A program made the position numbers and the translations under genes. A DNA stretch of 25,769 bases. Origin: JBASTI01 sp964374025 (GTDB lineage Bacteria; Patescibacteriota; Minisyncoccia; Spechtbacterales; HO2-43-30). Within the stretch, counting starts at the first letter, position 1. Each line of letters starts with the position of its first letter. Below the pieces are notes generated by a model, which was given only the letters and a program-made list of their open reading frames with translations, did not search any database and was not told where the DNA came from. This document shows, piece by piece, positions 18,905-25,736 of this stretch. The DNA is taken from the NCBI GenBank assembly GCA_964374025.1, contig CAYJWU010000009.1:1-25769 (forward strand), written 5' to 3'.

Positions 18905-19111
18905 ATGTTCAAATTTTTAACAAAACTTATATCTTGTGGATCTTGCGGAACATGCCTGCCTTCCGGCGAGGCAGGTGCGCCGCGCGACGGCGAGCAAAAA
19001 TGCGTGGCCTGTAAGTGCCCTTGCGATCAACACAAAGAGCATGATCATGGTTGTAAGAAATGCGGCCATACGCACAAAGAAGACGGCCATTGCGATTGTA
19101 AGTGTTCATAA
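18905..19111 (+). CDS. small Cys/His-rich metal-binding-like protein
   Basis: The 68-aa product has 13 Cys and several His, in CxxCxxC near the start (residues 11-17) and CVACKCPCDQH, CKKCGHTH and CDCKC later. The arrangement suggests metal binding, metallothionein-like, for Zn, Cu or Cd. It matches no named family I am sure of. Residues 17-24 (CLPSGEAG) are encoded by a 7-bp palindrome (18955-18975), so the link between the first Cys cluster and the rest may be an insertion. The stop is 20 nt before the isomerase start, and the two are probably cotranscribed. No Shine-Dalgarno sequence is evident. Confidence 0.7.
   Translation: MFKFLTKLISCGSCGTCLPSGEAGAPRDGEQKCVACKCPCDQHKEHDHGCKKCGHTHKEDGHCDCKCS
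18955..18975. repeat. palindrome inside the Cys-rich gene
   Basis: CCTGCCT (18955-18961) pairs with AGGCAGG (18969-18975) around a 7-nt loop. It encodes a Gly/Pro/Ser linker that interrupts a Cys-dense protein. Confidence 0.7.
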
Positions 19112-19131
19112 ATAAAGGAGGATATTTTTGT

Positions 19132-20106
19132 ATGGGAATGTATGATGTTATAAAAAACTTTAATAAGCAGTTTGAATACGAGCCCAAAATAGAAAACGCG
19201 GAGGGCCTTGGGATTCACAAGAAATTTATTGTTGTCGGCATGGGCGGCTCGCATCTTGCGGGAGATTTGCTTCTAGCGTGGAATCCGTGCCTTGATATTG
19301 TTGCGCATATGGACTACGGCCTTCCGGTGATGTCCGACGAGGATCTTGAAAAAAGTTTGATCATCATAAGCTCATATTCGGGAAACACGGAGGAGACCAT
19401 AAGCGCGTTTGAGGAGGCGCGGGAGAAGGGGCTGGATGTTATAGTGATATCAGTCGGCGGCAAGCTCATTGAGCTTGCCAAAGAGCGCGGAGTGTCCTAT
19501 ATCCAAATGCCAAATACGGGAATCCAGCCAAGGTCCGCGCTTGGCTTTGGATTTAGGGCCATGCTCAAGGCGATGGGCGAGGAGCAAGCATTACGTGAAT
19601 TGAAGGAACTTACAAGTTCTCTTGACCCAGGTTCATACGAGGAAAGAGGAAGGGATATCGCGAAGAAGTTGAGCGGGAAAGTCCCGGTTATCTACTCTTC
19701 GCGGGCAAATCAGGCGATTGCCTATAATTGGAAAATTAAATTCAACGAGACAGGGAAAATCCCCGCGTTTTACAATGTTTTCCCGGAGCTCAACCATAAT
19801 GAGATGACCGGCTTCGACGTGAAAGACGCGACAAGGAAATTGTCAAAAAATTTTTACTTTTTCATATTGCGTGACAGCGAAGATCACCCGAGTATAATTA
19901 AGAGAATGGGGATCCTTGCGCGGCTCTATAAAGACAGGGGATTGCCTGTGGAAATTATTGACCTTGAGGGTTCGATCAAATTTCATAAAATATTTTCATC
20001 CCTCGTTCTTGCCGACTGGGCGGCGTATTACACTGCCGAGCAATATGGTCTTGAACCCGAGCAAGTGCCGATGGTGGAGGAATTCAAAAAATTAATTGCG
20101 AACTAA
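19132..20106 (+). CDS. bifunctional phosphoglucose/phosphomannose isomerase
   Basis: The enzyme interconverts glucose-6-P, fructose-6-P and mannose-6-P. Two SIS domains are visible: VVGMGGSHLAGDLL (34-47) and SSYSGNTEETISAFEEA (80-96) in the first, and ELNHNEMTGF near 220 in the second, with conserved Glu and His of the PGI/PMI family. The length of 324 aa is normal for this compact type, found in archaea and CPR bacteria in place of the large PGI. The ATG at 19132 is preceded by AAAGGAGG; a start at 19102 would overlap the upstream gene. glutaredoxin and pcm follow almost without gaps, giving an operon of unrelated short genes. Confidence 0.92.
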   Translation: MGMYDVIKNFNKQFEYEPKIENAEGLGIHKKFIVVGMGGSHLAGDLLLAWNPCLDIVAHMDYGLPVMSDEDLEKSLIIISSYSGNTEETISAFEEAREKGLDVIVISVGGKLIELAKERGVSYIQMPNTGIQPRSALGFGFRAMLKAMGEEQALRELKELTSSLDPGSYEERGRDIAKKLSGKVPVIYSSRANQAIAYNWKIKFNETGKIPAFYNVFPELNHNEMTGFDVKDATRKLSKNFYFFILRDSEDHPSIIKRMGILARLYKDRGLPVEIIDLEGSIKFHKIFSSLVLADWAAYYTAEQYGLEPEQVPMVEEFKKLIAN

Positions 20107-20107
20107 A

Positions 20108-20341
20108 ATGGCGAAAGTAGAAATTTATACAACTCCAACGTGCCATTATTGCCACATGGCAAAGGAGTATTTTAATGAGCACAATATAGAATACGTGGAG
20201 CATGATGTGGCGAAAGATTTGCAAGCGAGAACTAGTATGGTAGAGAGATCAGGCCAGATGGGCGTGCCAGTGATTTTCATTAACGACAATATGGTCATAG
20301 GATTCGATCGGGGCAAAATTGAAGAACTCCTAAGGGCATGA
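20108..20341 (+). CDS. glutaredoxin-like protein
   Basis: A 77-aa thioredoxin-fold protein with the redox motif C12-H-Y-C15 after VEIYTTPT, the cis-Pro segment GVPVIFIND, and the C-terminal GFDRGKIEELL. It reduces disulfides or serves as hydrogen donor; the CHYC site differs from the usual CPYC and is nearer to NrdH/YruB-like forms. The true ATG is at 20108, 1 nt after the isomerase stop; a frame from 20096 is only an extension. pcm overlaps its stop by 4 nt (ATGA). The whole run suggests coupled translation. Confidence 0.9.
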   Translation: MAKVEIYTTPTCHYCHMAKEYFNEHNIEYVEHDVAKDLQARTSMVERSGQMGVPVIFINDNMVIGFDRGKIEELLRA

Positions 20342-20946
20342 GCCGGGATGAACTTATGGAAAAGCTAATCGCCGACGGCATGCTAAAGACCGAGCGGATT
20401 ATTGAGGCCTTCCGCAAAATTGACCGGGCGGATTTTGTGCTTGATGAATACAAAAAAGAGGCGTACGGGGATTACCCCTTGCCCATTGGCTATGGGCAGA
20501 CAATCTCACAACCTTCTACCGTAGCTTTTATGCTGGAGCTTTTGCGGCCGGAGGAAGGGAATAAAATTTTGGATGTCGGCTCCGGATCGGGCTGGACAAC
20601 TGCGCTCATGGCGCAGATTGTCGGTTCGCGCGGCAGAGTTTGGGGCCTCGAATTAGTGCCGGAATTAGTCGAGTTTGGCAGGAAAAATTTAGGAAAATAT
20701 AATTTTTCGTGGGCGGAAATCCGCCAAGCCGGAAAAAAATTGGGCTTACAAGAGGAAGTTCCGTTTGATAAAATTTTAGTATCTGCTTCCGGAGATGAGA
20801 TGCCGCAGGAATTGATAGATCAACTCAAGGCCGGAGGGCGGCTCGTTATTCCCATACAAAATTCAATATGGAAGGTGGACAAAATTTCAAAGACAGAAAT
20901 AGACAAAACTGAATTCCCCGGCTTCGCCTTTGTGCCACTGAAGTAA
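20338..20946 (+). CDS. pcm: protein-L-isoaspartate O-methyltransferase
   Basis: Pcm methylates abnormal isoaspartyl residues so that damaged proteins can be repaired. The family marks GYGQTISQPS (51-60), the SAM site ILDVGSGSGWTTAL (77-90), and GGRLVIPI near the end are all present. The length of 202 aa is standard. The start ATG overlaps the glutaredoxin stop as ATGA. Together with the alkyltransferase-like protein at 24201 it adds a repair theme to the region. No special regulation is visible. Confidence 0.93.
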   Translation: MSRDELMEKLIADGMLKTERIIEAFRKIDRADFVLDEYKKEAYGDYPLPIGYGQTISQPSTVAFMLELLRPEEGNKILDVGSGSGWTTALMAQIVGSRGRVWGLELVPELVEFGRKNLGKYNFSWAEIRQAGKKLGLQEEVPFDKILVSASGDEMPQELIDQLKAGGRLVIPIQNSIWKVDKISKTEIDKTEFPGFAFVPLK

Positions 20947-20954
20947 TAAAATAA

Positions 20955-21509
20955 ATGGAAAATAAAACTAAACTTTTTATACCAGTGATTCTGGGCACTG
21001 CGCGCGAAGGAAGGGGATCGGAAAACGCGGCGCGGTTTATGCTCGCGCAAACTCAAATCGCGGGTATTGAGACCGAGCTTCTTGATGTGCGTGATTATCG
21101 CCTAAGCGCGACTGACAATACCGGCGAGTCGGAGCCAGCGAAACGCCTCGCGGAAAAAATCTCCCGCGCAGATGGCCTTATCATTGTTTCGCCCGAGTAC
21201 AATCACGGCTATCCCGGAGAGCTTAAGATGATGCTTGATATGCTCTATAAGGAGTACGCGAATAAACCCCTCGGCATATGCGGGGTATCTGCCGGAGGCC
21301 TTGGCGGCGCGCGCATGGTGGAGCAGCTTAGGCTGGTGGCAATAGAGCTGCGCATGGTGCCTATTCGCGAAGCTGTTTATTTTGCAAAAATCGGATCACT
21401 CTTCAACGATGCGGGCGAGATACAGGATCTAAGCTACCGAGACCTTGCCGCCAAATTCCTCGAAGAACTCATCTGGTACGCAGCCGCCCTCAAAAAAGCA
21501 AGAGGTTGA
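20955..21509 (+). CDS. NADPH-dependent FMN reductase
   Basis: A flavodoxin-like reductase of 184 aa. The FMN phosphate loop GTAREGRGSENAA (14-26) and the SPEYNHGYPG segment (79-88) that contacts the isoalloxazine ring are clear. GVSAGGLGGARMVEQLR follows as in the family. Members reduce flavins, quinones or azo compounds with NAD(P)H. It begins 8 nt after pcm and is likely cotranscribed. It may serve redox balance with the glutaredoxin; the physiological substrate is unknown. Confidence 0.92.
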   Translation: MENKTKLFIPVILGTAREGRGSENAARFMLAQTQIAGIETELLDVRDYRLSATDNTGESEPAKRLAEKISRADGLIIVSPEYNHGYPGELKMMLDMLYKEYANKPLGICGVSAGGLGGARMVEQLRLVAIELRMVPIREAVYFAKIGSLFNDAGEIQDLSYRDLAAKFLEELIWYAAALKKARG

Positions 21510-21568
21510 AAACGGAATATTTTTACAAAATACTCGCGGTGTATTAAAAGGAGTATTTTGCTTAAATA

Positions 21569-22105
21569 ATGGAAATAGTTGGATTAATTGTTCTAGTCCT
21601 GCGGCTTATTGTACCGCTCTCTATATTTCGCTGGCCGCTTGGCGGAATGTTTTTGAGCATATTAGCAGATGCGATCGATGTTATGATTTTTGATAAGTTT
21701 GGCGGAGGATTTTGGGGAGACAACTACCATGCGGCCGATAAAATCCTGGATGCTTATTATCTTTTTTTTGCGTTTATAGCGGTGCACAAATGGCGGGATA
21801 TCCTCGCGCGCCGCACCGCGAAAATTTTGTTTCTTTGGCGCATTGCCGGGTTTGCGGTCTTTGAATTGACGGGTTTTCGGCCTGCGTTTTTATTAGCGCC
21901 CGCTATTTTTGAAAATTTTTATCTGGCTCGGCTTGTGGTTTTGAAATTTATCTCGCAGTTTCGCTTTACACCCCTGAGGCTTGCGCTTTTACTTTTAGCT
22001 ACCGGGCTTCCCAAAATCGCGCAGGAATATGTTATGCATTTCAGGTATCCAGACCAGACATGGCACTTTTTCCGCGACAATATTTTTTGGTGGCTATATA
22101 AATAA
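21569..22105 (+). CDS. integral membrane protein of unknown function
   Basis: The 178-aa product has about four or five hydrophobic segments (roughly 3-30, 60-76, 88-112, 118-130, 132-150) separated by charged loops such as HKWRDILARRTAK. WHFFRDNIFWWLYK closes it. I do not recognise a named family. AAAGGAG lies about 15 nt upstream of the ATG, a little far. It follows the FMN reductase by 59 nt, possibly in the same transcript. The predominance of aromatic residues near the membrane faces is typical of such proteins and tells nothing about function. Confidence 0.72.
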   Translation: MEIVGLIVLVLRLIVPLSIFRWPLGGMFLSILADAIDVMIFDKFGGGFWGDNYHAADKILDAYYLFFAFIAVHKWRDILARRTAKILFLWRIAGFAVFELTGFRPAFLLAPAIFENFYLARLVVLKFISQFRFTPLRLALLLLATGLPKIAQEYVMHFRYPDQTWHFFRDNIFWWLYK

Positions 22106-22142
22106 CGCGGAGGCGCGTGAAAACGGGTCCGTTGTAATAATC

Positions 22143-22229
22143 ATGAAAACGAGATTGTTTATCGCAATACCATTATCGGAATATTTTAGAAAAATATTTG
22201 CCGGATATCAAACGAATCAAATTCCGTGA
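22143..22229 (+). pseudogene. thpR: remnant of an RNA 2',3'-cyclic phosphodiesterase gene
   Basis: A 28-codon frame begins MKTRLFIAIPLSEYFRK, the standard opening of ThpR (LigT, 2'-5' RNA ligase family), whose members are about 180 aa. It stops at TGA 22227-22229, and the following 136 nt show no HxT motifs in any frame that I can see. It therefore appears to be a 5' fragment whose remainder was deleted. A short functional peptide is less likely. Confidence 0.6.
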
Positions 22230-22365
22230 TTAAGAAGTTTTCACTTAAAGAGGAGGTTGCAAAAATATAGCAGGGGGGTATTATATTGGTAAAGCTCGGT
22301 ATCCAAAGGTCGTTTTGTTTAAAATATTTTGACTAGAAAGTATTACAACTAACGTATTCTAACTT

Positions 22366-22920
22366 ATGATTAAAGTTTCAAATTTTGGGCTAACTATTGC
22401 AACTCTGGCCAAGCTTAGCTTGGCTGTGGCAGTGGCGGCGGGACTCATATATTTTGCGTACGCAAGCACCACGAACGCGGCTTCGTTTGGCTTTGAAAAG
22501 AATGCCGCGCATAGGAAAAGCGCTGACGCGGAGAGCGTAGCAGGATGCATGCAGTCATGCAAGGATATGCTCGCAGGCTGGTCTCAAATGAATCCCGATT
22601 CCCCAAACTATACTCGCCAAAAGGAAAAGATAGAAGCAAAATCCCAGCAATGCCTTGCCATGAACAATCTTGCCGGCTCTCCATTTAGCGAAGCGGAGAT
22701 CCTTACAAGCTGCGGTTTGGCTGCGCCGCGATGCGTGGAAATTTCCGAGGATGTCGCGCTGATTTCAGGCGCATGCGCGAGCACTTCTCTTATAAAGGAA
22801 GCAAACCTGCCGCAGTGCTGCAGTCTTGAAGGGGGGATTCCCGCAGCGAGTTGCGGAGCTGACGCGGAGTGGGCAGTTGGTGTCGCGGCTTTTCCCGTCT
22901 GCTATTTTCCCAATTCCTAA
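22366..22920 (+). CDS. secreted or membrane-anchored Cys-rich protein
   Basis: Residues about 8-37 are a hydrophobic signal or anchor (LTIATLAKLSLAVAVAAGLI), followed by an Ala/Ser-rich stretch that could be cut. The mature part has ten Cys residues, including CMQSC, CGLAAPRC, a CC pair and VCYF near the end, suggesting a disulfide-stabilised extracellular domain. I do not recognise the family. The stop is 10 nt before an assembly gap, so downstream partners are hidden. No clear ribosome site precedes the ATG; TTGACT at 22329 could be part of a promoter but lacks a well-spaced -10. Confidence 0.7.
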   Translation: MIKVSNFGLTIATLAKLSLAVAVAAGLIYFAYASTTNAASFGFEKNAAHRKSADAESVAGCMQSCKDMLAGWSQMNPDSPNYTRQKEKIEAKSQQCLAMNNLAGSPFSEAEILTSCGLAAPRCVEISEDVALISGACASTSLIKEANLPQCCSLEGGIPAASCGADAEWAVGVAAFPVCYFPNS

Positions 22921-22930
22921 ATTTGCGCCC

Positions 22931-23030
22931 NNNNNNNNNNNNNNNNNNNNNNNNNNNNNNNNNNNNNNNNNNNNNNNNNNNNNNNNNNNNNNNNNNNNNN
23001 NNNNNNNNNNNNNNNNNNNNNNNNNNNNNN
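22931..23030. other. assembly gap (100 N)
   Basis: Exactly 100 N. Unlike the first gap, no repeat is visible at the edges. Confidence 0.98.
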
Positions 23031-23033
23031 AGG

Positions 23034-23062
23034 TTGACAGGATTTTGTATATTTGCTATAAT
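23034..23062 (+). promoter_or_regulatory. perfect consensus promoter of khpA
   Basis: TTGACA (23034-23039), exactly 17 bp, TATAAT (23057-23062). The leader of about 50 nt has no Shine-Dalgarno sequence near the ATG at 23120. Confidence 0.9.
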
Positions 23063-23119
23063 GCCGTATTAAAAGGTCACATAGTTTCCGGATTATAATT
23101 AATGCTAGATTAAATCTGT

Positions 23120-23455
23120 ATGGCTAAACTACCCGTAGATCAGGAATTTCTAGAGTATGTTGTAAGGTCTCTAGTTGATCATCCTGACGATGTAAAAACA
23201 GAAAGAAAGGTGGATGAAATGGGTGTTCTTATCACCCTTTCAGTACACGCAGAGGATATGGGCCAAATAATTGGAAGGAGTGGCGACACGGCCCGATCTA
23301 TCCGTTCTCTTTTGAGAATTGTTGGATCAAAGAACGATGCCAGGGTAAATCTCAAAATATCGGAACCCGAAGGATCAACCAGAGTGCCGAGAAGCGCCGC
23401 GCCTCGTAAATCAGCACCAAATGTTGAAGAGGCAGTCGGTGACCTCGACCTCTAA
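23120..23455 (+). CDS. khpA: KH-domain RNA-binding protein KhpA
   Basis: The type II KH fold is clear: LEYVVRSLVDHPDDVKTER, a strand with ITLSVHAEDMGQIIGRSGDT containing the GxxG loop (residues 52-55), and IRSLLRIVGSKNDARVNLKI. KhpA (YlqC-like) binds RNA, often with KhpB, and affects division and cell-wall synthesis in Gram-positives. The last 30 residues are a low-complexity tail (PRSAAPRKSAPNVEEA), longer than in the roughly 80-aa forms. It is a single-gene unit with a perfect promoter and a strong terminator, suggesting high expression. Confidence 0.92.
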   Translation: MAKLPVDQEFLEYVVRSLVDHPDDVKTERKVDEMGVLITLSVHAEDMGQIIGRSGDTARSIRSLLRIVGSKNDARVNLKISEPEGSTRVPRSAAPRKSAPNVEEAVGDLDL

Positions 23456-23456
23456 T

Positions 23457-23490
23457 ATAAAACAACCCCGCAGTTGCGGGGTTGTTTTAT
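23457..23490. terminator. strong bidirectional terminator
   Basis: A 16-bp perfect stem (23457-23472/23475-23490) with a 2-nt loop, GC core and A/T tails on both sides. Confidence 0.93.
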
Positions 23491-23503
23491 ATTACATGAT
23501 TTA

Positions 23504-23514
23504 TATGATATAGT
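23504..23514 (+). promoter_or_regulatory. possible -10 boxes of rsmI
   Basis: TATGAT (23504-23509; TTGTTT at 23482-23487, 16 bp upstream) and TATAGT (23509-23514) overlap. Either would start transcription within a few bases of the ATG at 23522. No Shine-Dalgarno sequence. Confidence 0.4.
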
Positions 23515-23521
23515 GCGCGAT

Positions 23522-24208
23522 ATGCGCGGAACTCTATACATCGTAGCGACTCCCATTGGGAATTTGGGGGATATTACTTTGCGGGCGCTTGAGGTACTAA
23601 AGAGCGCTGATTTTGTTTTGTGCGAAGACACGCGGGTGACGAGGAAGTTGCTGGATCATTATGGTATCGCGACTGCAACTCTAAGTTTTCATGAGCATTC
23701 TAAATTGGAGAAAACAGAGCAGATACTCGAGCTTCTAAAAAGAGGAAGAAATCTCGCGTTGGTATCCGATGCCGGTACTCCGGGAATTTCCGACCCCGGC
23801 GGAAAGCTAATAGAGTATGTGGGGGGTTCGACCCCCCACATACAAATAATGCCGATTCCCGGCCCCGCTGCGCTTACAGCCGCGGCAAGCATCGCGGGAT
23901 TTAGCATGGATAAATTTGTATTCATGGGATTCCCACCGGCAAAGAAGAAGCGCAAAAAGTTTTTTGAGGAGGTGCTCCGCCAGTTGACGGACACAAAATA
24001 TCCCGTAATTTTTTATGAGTCGCCGCACCGGATTCTAAAGTGCCTGACCGAGCTTTACGGAATTCTACCGAAGAGTGAAGTTGTAATCTGCCGCGAGCTG
24101 ACAAAAAAGTTTGAGACAATATATAGGGGGACGGTTGGCGAAGTTTTGCAAAAATTAAAAAGCGAAGAGGTTAGGGGGGAGTTTGTGGTTATCATAAATA
24201 ATGCATAA
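23522..24208 (+). CDS. rsmI: 16S rRNA (cytidine-1402-2'-O)-methyltransferase
   Basis: RsmI adds the ribose 2'-O-methyl group to C1402 in 16S rRNA, the same nucleotide whose base RsmH (14078) methylates. Family marks: YIVATPIGNLGDITLRAL (6-23), CEDTR (34-38), SDAGTPGISDPG (82-93), PIPGPAALTA (111-120), FYESPHRI and CRELTKKFETIYRG. The start at 23522 (MRGTLYIVATPIGN) is preferred to 23474, which would begin inside the terminator. Codons 99-107 form a perfect palindrome. The 228-aa length is at the short end, as some homologues have an extra C-terminal part. The next gene overlaps by 8 nt. Confidence 0.93.
   Translation: MRGTLYIVATPIGNLGDITLRALEVLKSADFVLCEDTRVTRKLLDHYGIATATLSFHEHSKLEKTEQILELLKRGRNLALVSDAGTPGISDPGGKLIEYVGGSTPHIQIMPIPGPAALTAAASIAGFSMDKFVFMGFPPAKKKRKKFFEEVLRQLTDTKYPVIFYESPHRILKCLTELYGILPKSEVVICRELTKKFETIYRGTVGEVLQKLKSEEVRGEFVVIINNA
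23816..23842. repeat. 27-bp codon-aligned palindrome inside rsmI
   Basis: TATGTGGGGGG (23816-23826) pairs perfectly with CCCCCCACATA (23832-23842), loop TTCGA. It occupies exactly nine codons (YVGGSTPHI) between two conserved motifs. Confidence 0.92.
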
Positions 24209-24491
24209 GGCGATTTTACTACTCAAAAAAATTCCGAAAGGTAAGGTTACTACCTATAAAGAACTTGCGCGGCTGTGCAATACCTCTCCGCGCGCCGTTG
24301 GCAGAATAATGGCGCAAAATCCCGACCCCCTAAATTACCCCTGCTACAAAGTCGTCTCCTCCGAGGGCGAGCTTTGCGGATACAGCGGTAAGGGCGGGTT
24401 GAGGGGAAAACAAGCGCTATTGAAGCAAGATGGAGTTTGTGTTATAAATGGCAGGATAGATAAGGAGTACTTTTACAAATTCAAAATATAA
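24201..24491 (+). CDS. alkyltransferase-like / MGMT-type DNA-binding protein
   Basis: The 96-aa product is the DNA-binding domain of the O6-alkylguanine alkyltransferase family without the N-terminal domain. IPKGKVTTYKELARLCNTSPRAVGRIMAQNP forms the helix-turn-helix with the Arg finger (R35), and PCYKVVSSEGELCGYSGG-like residues follow; C48 takes the place of the acceptor Cys of PCHRV. Thus it may still be a true alkyl acceptor, unlike ATL proteins in which that Cys is replaced. Its ATG overlaps rsmI by 8 nt. Repair of alkylated guanine or flagging for excision is the likely job. Confidence 0.87.
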   Translation: MHKAILLLKKIPKGKVTTYKELARLCNTSPRAVGRIMAQNPDPLNYPCYKVVSSEGELCGYSGKGGLRGKQALLKQDGVCVINGRIDKEYFYKFKI

Positions 24492-24518
24492 AGGCGGAAA
24501 CAGCAAGGGGGGGGCGCA

Positions 24519-25292
24519 ATGAGATGTCCGGCAGAGGTTGCTATTGTGCGGCATGGAGAGTCAGCGTACAACGCGCTAAAAACAATAAGAGATAACGATC
24601 CGCTTTATAAGCAGTTTAGGGCGGCATACGACAAGGACTGGAGAAGTCTTGATGCGCAAACATTGGCTCTTGCCGTGAAATATAAGTATTACCCAGGCGT
24701 AAGCCAGCACTATACGCCGATAATCGATGAGGGAAAAAGGCAGGCAAAGTCAACCGGGGCAAATCTAAAAAAGGAGATGCCCTTGCCAGACATAGTGTTC
24801 GTATCTCCTTCGCCGCGTACACAAGATACCTTTGACTGCATGAAAGATGGATGGCCGGAACTTGGAAGGGTCGGGGTATATTTTGACGAACGGATTCGGG
24901 AGCAGGAGCACGGGCTCGTCACTCTTTTTAATGACATGAAAGTGTTCTTTGCCCTCAATCCATGGCAAAGAGATCTGCACGATGTGGACGGAGAGTATTT
25001 CTTTAAGTTTCCAAACGGTGAAAATGTTCCCGACACAAATCTTAGAGTCGGGCTGTGGCTCAACGAAGTAAAAGAGAAATTCGCGGGTAAAGTGATTCTT
25101 GCGGTGAGCCATTTTCGCGCCATTCTTTCTGTGCGCACCGTTTTAGAAAAACTAAGCCCCGAGGAGTTTGTGCGCATTGACAGGGAGGAAAAGCCCATAA
25201 ACTGCGGCGTTACCATGTATAGAAAAAGTCCGCGCCACGGTAAGTCTGGAGAGTTAGTCCTTGAATACTACAATAAGAAGCTATACGACTAA
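24519..25292 (+). CDS. histidine phosphatase superfamily protein
   Basis: A phosphoglycerate-mutase-like phosphatase of 257 aa. The phosphohistidine motif is RHGE (R11, H12) after EVAIV; R100 in SPSPRTQDT and H198 in VSHFR complete the phosphate pocket, and E128 or E130 (REQEHG) may be the acid. The long segment after RHGE (residues 20-65) is larger than in small SixA-type members. The substrate is unknown. AAGGGGGGG precedes the ATG at a good distance. It lies 27 nt after the alkyltransferase-like gene, probably in the same transcript. Confidence 0.85.
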   Translation: MRCPAEVAIVRHGESAYNALKTIRDNDPLYKQFRAAYDKDWRSLDAQTLALAVKYKYYPGVSQHYTPIIDEGKRQAKSTGANLKKEMPLPDIVFVSPSPRTQDTFDCMKDGWPELGRVGVYFDERIREQEHGLVTLFNDMKVFFALNPWQRDLHDVDGEYFFKFPNGENVPDTNLRVGLWLNEVKEKFAGKVILAVSHFRAILSVRTVLEKLSPEEFVRIDREEKPINCGVTMYRKSPRHGKSGELVLEYYNKKLYD

Positions 25293-25312
25293 AATTGAAA
25301 GGAGGAGCGCAT

Positions 25313-25660
25313 ATGACACAGGAGCAGTTTAATTGGAAGGAGTCACCGGTAATCGTCCTCCCGGAGAACGAAGAGCGTAAGCTACAGCTTCGCGCCAAGC
25401 TCGTGGAGTATCGGAGTCGGATGCAGTCGCATCAAGCGCCCGAGATGCAAATGGACGCGATTTGCAAGGCGACCGTTCTCCGACGACTCCTTCGGGACGG
25501 CCGGGTTAATACCTGGGAATTGTCGCTAGAGATGGCCGAGACGTACGGATCGGGCTTCAGCGTCAATGTATTCAACAACGCCTGCAGCGTCATCGAGGAC
25601 TACTGTAAGACGGGAGGCAAGAATGTGCGTGGCGGCAAAGGCCTCCGGGCGCCAGGGTAA
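25313..25660 (+). CDS. hypothetical protein, 115 aa
   Basis: I do not recognise this protein. The ATG at 25313 is favoured by AAAGGAGG upstream; a TTG at 25295 includes that ribosome site in its coding part and is unlikely. The product is soluble and mostly helical, with a charged N-terminal half (EERKLQLRAKLVEYRSRMQS) and a basic Gly-rich tail (KTGGKNVRGGKGLRAPG), which could bind nucleic acid. It begins 20 nt after the phosphatase gene and is followed by a good terminator. Confidence 0.72.
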   Translation: MTQEQFNWKESPVIVLPENEERKLQLRAKLVEYRSRMQSHQAPEMQMDAICKATVLRRLLRDGRVNTWELSLEMAETYGSGFSVNVFNNACSVIEDYCKTGGKNVRGGKGLRAPG

Positions 25661-25680
25661 TCCCAAATAGTACAAATCGC

Positions 25681-25709
25681 AACGATTGAGCTAAGCTCGG
25701 TCGTTTTTT
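25681..25709 (+). terminator. rho-independent terminator
   Basis: AACGATTGAGC (25681-25691) pairs with GCTCGGTCGTT (25695-25705) with two G-U pairs, loop TAA, followed by T's. Confidence 0.88.
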
Positions 25710-25736
25710 GTTGGAAGATGTGATAGAGTGGAGGAT

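Noticed and set aside
19459..19479. 9-bp palindrome with ATT loop in the isomerase gene
   Set aside because: The encoded GGKLIELA looks native to the family, so there is no sign of insertion; probably chance.
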